From the NCBI GenBank assembly GCA_964476375.1, contig CAYYZW010000199.1, positions 1 to 14,142 on the forward strand: a stretch of DNA of 14,142 nt, given 5' to 3'. Below the pieces are notes generated by a model. It was not told the DNA's origin and ran no database searches. It saw nothing but the letters and a program-made list of their open reading frames with translations. Within the stretch, counting starts at the first letter, position 1; each line of letters opens with the position of its first letter. A program made the position numbers and the translations under genes. Shown here piece after piece: positions 1 through 6,943 of the stretch. Source of the stretch: SAT2750 sp964476375. Lineage in GTDB: Bacteria; Planctomycetota; Planctomycetia; Pirellulales; Pirellulaceae.

Positions 1-992
1 TGCAGGCAGAGGTGCCAAACCATGAGCCCTCCCTGATGCTGATGAACTGTGGTGACACACAACTCCCGCGCCCCAGTGTCGGTTCCTGGGTGACCTATGG
101 CCTGGGAAGTGAAAACCAGAACCTGCCCGGTTTCATTGCCATGTGCCCGGGAGGATACCCCATCGTCTCCACGCGCAACTGGCGGAGCGCTTTTTTGCCG
201 GGGGCCTACCAGGGAACCTACCTGGATACCAAGAATACTGACGTCGACAAGCTGATCGCGAACATTCGCAATACCGGGGTCAGCAGGGATGAACAGTTAC
301 GACAGATGCAACTTCTCCGCAAGCTCAATGGCCGTCATTCATCGCAGAGACGTCGGGCCGATCCTCTCGAGGCACGCATCCAGGCCTTCGAGATGGCCTA
401 CCGGATGCAGGCCGAGGCAACAGAAACGTTCGATCTCTCCCGCGAATCGAAACAGACGCTGGAGATGTATGGCGATTCCACCATCGGCCGGCAACTGCTG
501 ATGACCCGTCGCCTGGTCGAAAGGGGGGTGCGGTTTGTCCAGGTCTGGAGCGGGGCAGGGCAGCCCTGGGATAACCATGACAAGCTTGCCGAGCAGCACA
601 AGAAACTGGCAGGCGAATGGGACGGACCGATTGATGCGCTGATGACCGACCTGAAGAGGCGGGGCCTGTTTGACGATACGCTCATCCTCTGGGGAGGCGA
701 ATTCGGCCGGACGCCGGTGGCAGAATTCCCCGCCCTCAATGGCCGGGACCATAACCATTACGGTTTTTCTGTCTGGCTGGCCGGCGGCGGGATCAAGGGA
801 GGAACGATCCATGGGGAGACGGATGACTTCGGTTTTCGTGCGGTAAAGGACCTTACCCCGGTCCATGATCTCCATGCGACCATGCTGCATTTACTCGGGC
901 TCGACCACGAGCAGCTGACTTACCGGTATGCGGGGCGGGAGTTCCGCCTCACCGACGTGGCAGGACACGTGATCAAGGAGATCATCTCGTGA
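1..992 (+). CDS. DUF1501 family protein, 5' end outside window
   Basis: This is the C-terminal two thirds of a DUF1501 protein (Pfam family with an alkaline-phosphatase/sulfatase-like fold, usually Tat-exported in planctomycetes; activity unknown). The frame is open from the first complete codon at position 3. A GTG at 12 lies inside the conserved NHEPS stretch, so I read it as an internal valine, not a start. Family signatures seen: VGSWVTYGLGSENQNLPGF near the left edge, ARIQAFEMAYRMQ, RRLVERGVRFVQVW, then GGEFGRTP (about 693-716), NGRDHNHYGF, TDDFGFRAV, VHDLHATMLHLLGLDH and the closing GREFRLTDVAG. Full members run about 450-490 residues, so roughly 150 residues, including the Tat signal and first metal-site motif, lie upstream. 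It is translationally coupled to the next gene through a GTGA overlap. A PSCyt/DUF1549/DUF1553 gene is expected just outside the window, by analogy with the minus-strand pairs. The family call is firm; the substrate is unknown. Confidence 0.93.
   Translation, partial: QAEVPNHEPSLMLMNCGDTQLPRPSVGSWVTYGLGSENQNLPGFIAMCPGGYPIVSTRNWRSAFLPGAYQGTYLDTKNTDVDKLIANIRNTGVSRDEQLRQMQLLRKLNGRHSSQRRRADPLEARIQAFEMAYRMQAEATETFDLSRESKQTLEMYGDSTIGRQLLMTRRLVERGVRFVQVWSGAGQPWDNHDKLAEQHKKLAGEWDGPIDALMTDLKRRGLFDDTLILWGGEFGRTPVAEFPALNGRDHNHYGFSVWLAGGGIKGGTIHGETDDFGFRAVKDLTPVHDLHATMLHLLGLDHEQLTYRYAGREFRLTDVAGHVIKEIIS
975..980 (+). promoter_or_regulatory. Shine-Dalgarno site (AAGGAG) for the propeller gene
   Basis: AAGGAG ends 8 bases before the GTG at 989. 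The site lies within the last codons of the upstream DUF1501 gene. It supports GTG as the true start and coupled translation of the two genes. Confidence 0.75.
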
Positions 993-2296
993 GATATCCA
1001 CGGCAGCCAGCTCGCACCACCGGGCTGTGCGTTGGAATCCTGCTTTTCATGACGGCAGGGCTGGTCGCAGAGCAACCGAAAAAAAACAGGCTGGAAGGGT
1101 ACGTGGGCGGACCTTACAAGGTGCTGGTGGCCAACTTCGCCGGCGACCCGCATCTCGACGTCCTGCTTGGATACCATGCACTCGGCCTGCTGGAAGTTGA
1201 ACAGGGAGATGGCACGGGGGCCTTCAGCGGACTCTCTCTGAACGACTTTTCCGACAGGAATCGACAGCTCAACATGAACGATGAGAGCTGGTCAGTCCCG
1301 CATGTCCACAACATGGCAACCTCCGACATTGACAAGGACGGAAAGCTCGACGTGGTATGCGCCGTCGGCGGCGCAAGCCGACTTCAACCAGGGCGGGTGG
1401 TCATTGCTCGAGGCGATGGAAAGGGCGGCTTTACCCGGATGGCCGAGTACGCCACGCCGAGCCAGGCCAAGGGGGTTCGATTCGCCGACCTGGACCGGGA
1501 TGGGACACTCGACCTGCTCTATACCGCGCGGGGTTCCGGGTACGCGAACGACCTGGCCATTGGCCGGCTCTCTATCCGCCGGGGCCAGGGCGGATGGAAA
1601 TTCGGCCCCGCCATTACCTCTCCTGCCGGCAAATCGGCTTACTATATCGAGATCGCTGACCTGGATAACGACGGTTTCCCGGATATCCTGATCCCCAATG
1701 AGCATGACTCCTGTGTGACCTGCTTCATCAATCCGGGCACGACCATTTTTTCGGACAATCGCCCACTTTCACCCCGGAAGGTAATTACCAGCCAGATCCC
1801 CGGTCGGCGATCCCATGCGGTCAATGATGTGCGGGCGGCTGATTTTGATGGGGACGGGAACCAGGACCTGCTGACGGCCAACCTGGGAACCTCCACGGTT
1901 TCTGTTTTTCCCGGCAACGGGGATGGCACATTCAAAAAAGACGTGATCCTGGAAGCGGGTAAAAACGGTGCTTTCCTGGCCACGGCGGATTTCGACAGCG
2001 ACGGGGATACCGACTTTGTGATCACCCACTGGACCGAGGACTTCGCCTCCGTCTTCCTTAACAGGGGAGACGGTACTTTCGCCGAGCGCACCGACCACCG
2101 GACGGGCCTGGGGAATTACGGGGTCGACGTGGCAGACCTGAACGGCGATGGACACCCGGATATCGTGACAGCAAACTATCGCGACCGCAGCATGTCCCTG
2201 CTGCTGGGGGTCGGTGACGGTCGATTCAAGGACACCCTGACCACATCCCAGTCGCTGCGCTGCTTCCAGGGCAGGTGGATCCCCGCACCTCCCTGA
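989..2296 (+). CDS. Secreted FG-GAP/VCBS repeat beta-propeller
   Basis: A 435-residue exported protein starting with GTG. An N-terminal Sec signal (about residues 1-27, hydrophobic core GLCVGILLFMTAGLVA) is followed by one propeller. Six calcium-binding repeats of the DxDxDGxxD type are visible: DIDKDGKLD (113-121), DLDRDGTLD (167-175), DLDNDGFPD (224-232), DFDGDGNQD (285-293), DFDSDGDTD (334-342) and DLNGDGHPD (383-391). A degenerate one near 49-58 (NFAGDPHLD) brings the count to seven, enough for a seven-blade integrin-alpha-like propeller with no other domain. Propellers of this type usually bind protein or sugar at the cell surface; no catalytic residues are evident. The gene follows DUF1501 with a 4-base overlap, so the two are probably co-expressed. 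It has no linked protease domain, unlike the propeller on the other strand. Its 3' end faces the minus-strand operon with 22 bases between stops. Confidence 0.92.
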   Translation: MRYPRQPARTTGLCVGILLFMTAGLVAEQPKKNRLEGYVGGPYKVLVANFAGDPHLDVLLGYHALGLLEVEQGDGTGAFSGLSLNDFSDRNRQLNMNDESWSVPHVHNMATSDIDKDGKLDVVCAVGGASRLQPGRVVIARGDGKGGFTRMAEYATPSQAKGVRFADLDRDGTLDLLYTARGSGYANDLAIGRLSIRRGQGGWKFGPAITSPAGKSAYYIEIADLDNDGFPDILIPNEHDSCVTCFINPGTTIFSDNRPLSPRKVITSQIPGRRSHAVNDVRAADFDGDGNQDLLTANLGTSTVSVFPGNGDGTFKKDVILEAGKNGAFLATADFDSDGDTDFVITHWTEDFASVFLNRGDGTFAERTDHRTGLGNYGVDVADLNGDGHPDIVTANYRDRSMSLLLGVGDGRFKDTLTTSQSLRCFQGRWIPAPP

Positions 2297-2318
2297 CCAG
2301 CTGGGCCCACAGTGACAG

Positions 2319-3761
2319 CTAAACCAGCAGGTCGCCCACAACCCGTGCGCCCGTTACCTCGGGGTCGGTCAAGCGTTCCTGCCGCCCCTTGTTCAGAAAT
2401 GACAAACGGGTGTGATCAATTCCCAGCTGGCGGAAAATCGTGGCGTGAAGATCCGGGACACTGACACGATCCTCGATCGCCTTGTAACCGAAATCATCGG
2501 TTGCTCCATGCGTGTAGCCCGGCTTGAACCCGCCGCCCGCCATCAGCGTGGTAAAAGCATTCCGGTTGTGATCACGACCGTCAGACCCTTCGGTTATCGG
2601 GATGCGACCGAATTCACCGGTCCACATAACGATCACCTCATCGAGCAGTCCGCGTCGCTTCAAGTCAGTGATGAGTGCGGCCGTTGGCTTGTCCACCCTG
2701 TCAGAAATCGCCTGGATGCCGTTCTTGAGATTGCCGTGAGAATCCCATGGCTGGAAACTTGGATTCAGGGGCGGGAAGACCTGGACGTAGCGCACGCCCG
2801 ATTCCACAAGCCGCCGCGCCATCAGGCAACGGGTGCCATAACCAGCGGTGATTGGGTTATCCATCCCATAGAGTGCACGGGTCTCTTCATTTTCTTTCGA
2901 CAGATCCAGTACGTCAGCAGCAGCCAGCTGCATTCGGGCCGCCATCTCGAAATTAGCAATACGAGCTTCCAACTCGTATTCACGTGGATGCAGCATGCTG
3001 TGCTGGCGGTTCAACCTGGACAACAATTGCATCGACCGGCGGCCCGACGCCCGCGACGGCCGCGACGACCGATGCAGGTGATGCACGGCGTTCCCCTGGC
3101 TGTTAAATTCCGTCCCCTGGTAGAGGGCGGGCATCCAGCCGCTTGACCAGACCGCCTTGCCCGACGTGTTGTAGCCCGCCGGGTCACGCAGGACGATGTA
3201 ACCTGGAAGGTCCTGGTTCTCGCTGCCAAGTCCGTAGGTGATCCAGGACCCCATTGCGGGATAACCGAAAAAGGGCTTTCCGGACTGGAACATGCTAATC
3301 GCAAAGGGATGGTTATTGTTCACGGTGTACATGGAGCGAACCATGCACCAGTCATCCGCCATCGCCGCCATGTGAGGCAACGGGGCCCCGAAATTCATCC
3401 CACATGCCCCATGGGGTTTGATCTCGAACTGGGTTGGAAAGATGATGTTCTTGTTACCCAGCTGAAACGTCTCTACCTCTCCCGGGTGCGGTTTCCCCGC
3501 TTGCCTGGTCAATTCCGGCTTGGGATCGAACAGGTCCATCTGCGAAGGACCCCCGTTCTGGAAAAGCTGGATCACTGCCCTCGCTTTCGGCCGAAAGTGC
3601 GGCGACCGCGGTTTCATGTCATAGGACGTCCGCTGGCCGTCAATCGCCTCTGCATGCAACAGTCCCCGCATGGCAAGGCCACCCAGGCTCATGCTGCAGG
3701 CTGCCAGGGCTGCCCGGCGGCTGATCGGGTAAGGGGTATGGTTCATTTCATTACTCGACAT
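2319..3761 (-). CDS. Tat-exported DUF1501 protein (last gene of operon)
   Basis: A 480-residue, full-length DUF1501 protein. A twin-arginine signal is visible (SRRAALAACSMSLGG, residues 14-28). The first family motif is NGGPSQMDLFDPKP (69-82), then MGSWITYGLGSENQDLPGY (170-188), LEARIANFEMAARMQ (264-278), RRLVESGVRYVQVFP (316-330), GEFGRIP (382-388), GSDGRDHNRNAF (392-403), TDDFGYKAIED (421-431) and DLHATIFRQLGIDH (437-450). The family fold is alkaline-phosphatase-like; the substrate is unknown. It has GEFGRIP where the other two DUF1501 proteins here have GRTP. Residues 231-243 (SSRPSRASGRRS) are unusually rich in Arg and Ser and are encoded by a short 9-base tandem repeat. The first ATG overlaps the upstream gene by 11 bases. 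An alternative ATG at 3746, four bases after the upstream TAA, would give 475 residues and equally fits coupled translation. It is the partner of the PSCyt protein encoded just upstream. Confidence 0.95.
   Translation of the reverse strand: MSSNEMNHTPYPISRRAALAACSMSLGGLAMRGLLHAEAIDGQRTSYDMKPRSPHFRPKARAVIQLFQNGGPSQMDLFDPKPELTRQAGKPHPGEVETFQLGNKNIIFPTQFEIKPHGACGMNFGAPLPHMAAMADDWCMVRSMYTVNNNHPFAISMFQSGKPFFGYPAMGSWITYGLGSENQDLPGYIVLRDPAGYNTSGKAVWSSGWMPALYQGTEFNSQGNAVHHLHRSSRPSRASGRRSMQLLSRLNRQHSMLHPREYELEARIANFEMAARMQLAAADVLDLSKENEETRALYGMDNPITAGYGTRCLMARRLVESGVRYVQVFPPLNPSFQPWDSHGNLKNGIQAISDRVDKPTAALITDLKRRGLLDEVIVMWTGEFGRIPITEGSDGRDHNRNAFTTLMAGGGFKPGYTHGATDDFGYKAIEDRVSVPDLHATIFRQLGIDHTRLSFLNKGRQERLTDPEVTGARVVGDLLV
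3043..3069. repeat. Three-unit 9-base tandem microrepeat inside DUF1501 gene
   Basis: Three consecutive 9-base units (CCCGACGCC, CGCGACGGC, CGCGACGAC) lie within the coding sequence. They correspond to about residues 231-240 of the DUF1501 protein. The reading frame continues through them. The translated SSRPSRAS segment sits in a surface-loop-like region that varies between family members. Confidence 0.5.
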
Positions 3762-6700
3762 AAAGGAACTCGTTCATACAGAGGAGCATGTGGCAGAGAT
3801 CGGCAAATGCCAGGGCACCTGCTTTTTCATCCTGGCCTTCCGCGCCGTAGGCCACCGCCTGTACTGAAAGAAATTCGAGGCACGCCTGTTGTTCCTCTTC
3901 GCCTGGCAGACGTCCCAGGATCGTCCGGTAGCTGGATCGAACCAGCTTTGCCGGCTCGTTTCCCACGGCCTGCTCGATACGCCTGGCAGCATCCCCTGCC
4001 ACGCCAATCATAAAATCGCTGTTTAGCTGGGCAAAGGACTGGAGCACCGTTGTTGAGTTCATTCGCCTGGAACAATTGATCGCCATGATCGGCGAGTCGA
4101 AGATCTCCATGAACTTGAGTGGGTAGACCCTGCGGGCAAAGATGTAGACACTTCGCCGGTTCTGGCCATTGCCACCCTCCGCGTCCACCATCGAGAGTCC
4201 GCTCACCGGCCTGGTGACCGGAACGGGAGGTCCAAAAGAATGTAAATCGAGACGGCCGCTTGCCGCTAGCAGGGCATCACGAATAATCTCTGATTCAAGG
4301 CGTTTCAGGTTCTGTCTCCACAACAACCGGTTGTCCGGGTCGAGTTGCTCGGCACGGGTCAACTCCACAGGCCGACGTGATGTCTGCCTGTAGGCTCGCG
4401 AGGTGAGAACAAGACGGTGCATTTTCTTCAGACTCCAGCCACCCTGCTGGAATTCAACCGCCATCCAGTCGAGGATCTCCGGATGCGACGGGGGGGCCCC
4501 ATTACGGCCGATATTGTCCGGGGTCGCAAAGATTCCCTCGCCAAAATTGTGATGCCAGAGCCTGTTCATTATCACCCGTGCCGGGGTTGGAGTCTGCCGC
4601 GAGGTTATCCAGTGTGCCAGTTCAAGCCGTCGCCCGGATGTTCCCGGCGGCAGCGGCAATTCAACCCTGGCCACCTGCTGTCCCGGACGGGCTGGGGGCG
4701 TGAGCACTTCCGGGAATCCAGGGGTCACAGGGAGCCCGCGTTTGAAGCAGTCCCCACGGCGAAAGACATGCGTCACTGGAGGATTGGGGACATCGAACAA
4801 TGCCTGGATCTTACCGTAAGACCGTTTCGATCCATTCAGATCGGCAACGGTTTTCCTGATCGCTGAAACCCGGCCTGCCTCGTCGCCGTCCTTTTCGAGT
4901 TCCTTGATCCTCGACTGCAGGTTATTCACCTTGCCATCCACTTCCGCATTGTGGCGGTCAATCTCCGCACGAGCGACAGGGCCGACATCAGGAATCCACC
5001 GCTGCTGTGGCTTGAGCCACGCGTGGGGGTTGTAGGAGGACTCGAAAAAAGACATCAACCGGTAGTAATCACGTTGCGTGATTGGATCATACTTGTGGTT
5101 GTGGCAACGTGTGCACTCAAACGTCAGTCCCAGCATGCTCGTGGAAACCATCGTCATCATGTCAAACAGCACCTCGTACCGCCGGTCGATACCGTATTGT
5201 GCTTCCGAGGTATGATCCTCGATGCTCCTGAGGTACCCCGTGGCAACAAGCTTTTCCATGATCTGGGGGGTCCACTCGCTGGCCTCTCGCCAGTCGACCA
5301 TCTCGTCCCCTGCCAGCTGTTCCCGGAGAAACTGGTCGTACCGCTTGTCGGCATTGAAGGAACGAATAATGTAATCCCGGTATCGCCAGATCCCCTCGTT
5401 CGGGTAAAGGGTTGTTGCATCCCCGTCGTAAAGCCGGACGTCCACATAACCGACCGTGTCCATCCAGTGCCGTCCCCACCGTTCTCCGTACCGGGGGGAG
5501 GCAAGAAGCCGGTCAACCAGCCTTTCATAGGCGCCGGGGGACGTGTCTTCGAGAAATGCGTCCACCTGCCGGGTTGTTGGCGGAAGCCCCGTCAGGTCGA
5601 AGGCAAGGCGCCGCACGAGTGTCTCCCTGGAAGCAGTCGCTGAATACGTCAGCCCCTTCTCCTCGAGCCGTTTCAGCAAAAAATAATCGATTGGCGAGGT
5701 CGCCAGGCCAGGGTTTCGAATGGCCGGCAAGGGGGGCTGCCGCGGAGGCTGGAATGCCCAGTATTCCCGGTCCTCGGCACTGACAAATTCCCGGGCTCGT
5801 GCCTTTGCAAGGTCCTCATCGGTCGCCGCGCCCCCGGCGATCCAGCGACGGATCACTCCCTTCTCCGCGGCGGACAGCGTCCCAGCCCCCTGCGGTGGCA
5901 TCTGGCCCGATTGGATCATTGTCCAGAGGTAACTCGTCTCGAGTGTCCCTGGTGTCAGCACCGAACCACTCTCACCACCAAAGATCATCCCTCTGACGGT
6001 TCGAAGATCCAGGTCGGCCTCACGGACATCGTCCCCGTGACATTCGAGACAGTTGCTGGCCAGCACGGGCAGGACATCCTGCTTGAATGTTGGTGGGGGT
6101 GGAAGCGTGGCACCAGAAACGGTGATCCGCACATCGACGGCCGTCGCATCCCCATGGTGCGGCGTTGCCGTCCCATCCGCCCGGGCGTCGACAATAATAT
6201 AGATGTAGTCACCTACCGATATTTCCAGGTCACGAACGTCGAACCGGGACACTCCCTGCTTTACCCGGTCGTCGGAAATCCCCTCTGCCAGGGTGACCGG
6301 CTTGAAACCGTTGACAACATCCGGACTGCTGCCCCGTTCCACGTACCAGTTGACTTGCGAATTCACGCCACAGCATGTCTGCCGATTATCCACCGTGCCT
6401 CTTATCGCCAGGACGCCGCTGACCGGGCTTTGCCAGGCAAGAACAGCAGCATGCTCCGGTCCGGGAGTGACCAGGACCTCCCCTTTTTTCCAGGTGACGT
6501 CCGCCGTATGTGTTTCCGTGACACCCCCGATAAAGGGAGCTTTCCACGTCGGTTTAATCTGGTAAATCGCCCCTGAAATAGGTTGGTTAAAAAACCGATC
6601 ACCATGTTGATCCAGGGGCGCGTATTTTCCATCCCGGATCCAACGGCGCGATGCGACAGGCCCCTCCATGCTGGTCGTCCGCAGGAATTGCCACGGCACG

Positions 6701-6852
6701 TACCCGTACTGATCCTCCGCGCTACGAGACCTCCCATTCACCTGTTCGGCGGTGAGTTGCCAGAGACCAACGGTCGACGCTTCCTGGGCCACGACTGAAA
6801 TCCCACACAAAATACCCGCCAGCACGGCCGCCAGGAAAGAACGAACCATCAT
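3751..6852 (-). CDS. PSCyt1/DUF1549/DUF1553 protein with N-terminal beta domain
   Basis: A large exported planctomycete cytochrome-type protein, 1033 residues from the chosen ATG. That start has a GAGG 8 bases upstream and begins a good Sec signal (MMVRSFLAAVLAGILCGISVVA). The frame is open further upstream to 7029, but that part lacks signal features and would overlap the previous gene. Order: residues about 26-250, a beta-rich region of no family I can name; about 256-343, PSCyt1 with CLECH (268-272) and a likely Met ligand in QMPPQG (317-322); about 386-606, DUF1549 (LAFDLTGLPP, YGERWGRHWMD) with a second haem-type motif CTRCH (580-584) followed by NHKYDP; about 624-676, a short coiled coil; about 740-1001, DUF1553 (LAHWIT, MNRLWHHNFGEG, ILDWMAVEFQQGGWSLKKMH). 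The two CxxCH motifs suggest covalent haem c; electron-transfer partners are unknown. It overlaps the next DUF1501 gene, the usual planctomycete pairing. Confidence 0.93.
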   Translation of the reverse strand: MMVRSFLAAVLAGILCGISVVAQEASTVGLWQLTAEQVNGRSRSAEDQYGYVPWQFLRTTSMEGPVASRRWIRDGKYAPLDQHGDRFFNQPISGAIYQIKPTWKAPFIGGVTETHTADVTWKKGEVLVTPGPEHAAVLAWQSPVSGVLAIRGTVDNRQTCCGVNSQVNWYVERGSSPDVVNGFKPVTLAEGISDDRVKQGVSRFDVRDLEISVGDYIYIIVDARADGTATPHHGDATAVDVRITVSGATLPPPPTFKQDVLPVLASNCLECHGDDVREADLDLRTVRGMIFGGESGSVLTPGTLETSYLWTMIQSGQMPPQGAGTLSAAEKGVIRRWIAGGAATDEDLAKARAREFVSAEDREYWAFQPPRQPPLPAIRNPGLATSPIDYFLLKRLEEKGLTYSATASRETLVRRLAFDLTGLPPTTRQVDAFLEDTSPGAYERLVDRLLASPRYGERWGRHWMDTVGYVDVRLYDGDATTLYPNEGIWRYRDYIIRSFNADKRYDQFLREQLAGDEMVDWREASEWTPQIMEKLVATGYLRSIEDHTSEAQYGIDRRYEVLFDMMTMVSTSMLGLTFECTRCHNHKYDPITQRDYYRLMSFFESSYNPHAWLKPQQRWIPDVGPVARAEIDRHNAEVDGKVNNLQSRIKELEKDGDEAGRVSAIRKTVADLNGSKRSYGKIQALFDVPNPPVTHVFRRGDCFKRGLPVTPGFPEVLTPPARPGQQVARVELPLPPGTSGRRLELAHWITSRQTPTPARVIMNRLWHHNFGEGIFATPDNIGRNGAPPSHPEILDWMAVEFQQGGWSLKKMHRLVLTSRAYRQTSRRPVELTRAEQLDPDNRLLWRQNLKRLESEIIRDALLAASGRLDLHSFGPPVPVTRPVSGLSMVDAEGGNGQNRRSVYIFARRVYPLKFMEIFDSPIMAINCSRRMNSTTVLQSFAQLNSDFMIGVAGDAARRIEQAVGNEPAKLVRSSYRTILGRLPGEEEQQACLEFLSVQAVAYGAEGQDEKAGALAFADLCHMLLCMNEFLYVE

Positions 6853-6943
6853 GCGTGAAGCCTCGAAGATCACGGTCTCCCTATTTTCCTTGGAAACACG
6901 TTCACCTCCAGGAATGTTCATCGCACAGGGAGCGACCACCCTA

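Noticed and set aside
12..14. GTG as the start of the first DUF1501 gene
   Set aside because: Conserved family sequence continues in frame on both sides, so the gene enters from outside the window.
2412..3146. 244-codon open frame on the + strand opposite a DUF1501 gene, and similar ones at 4951-5643, 5911-6576, 9875-10516 and 12673-13251
   Set aside because: They are antisense to conserved domains, lack family resemblance, and are expected shadows in GC-rich DNA.
3690..3710. Lipobox-like LAAC (residues 19-22) in the last DUF1501 protein
   Set aside because: It lies right after the twin arginines and before the hydrophobic stretch, where a lipoprotein cleavage site would not work.
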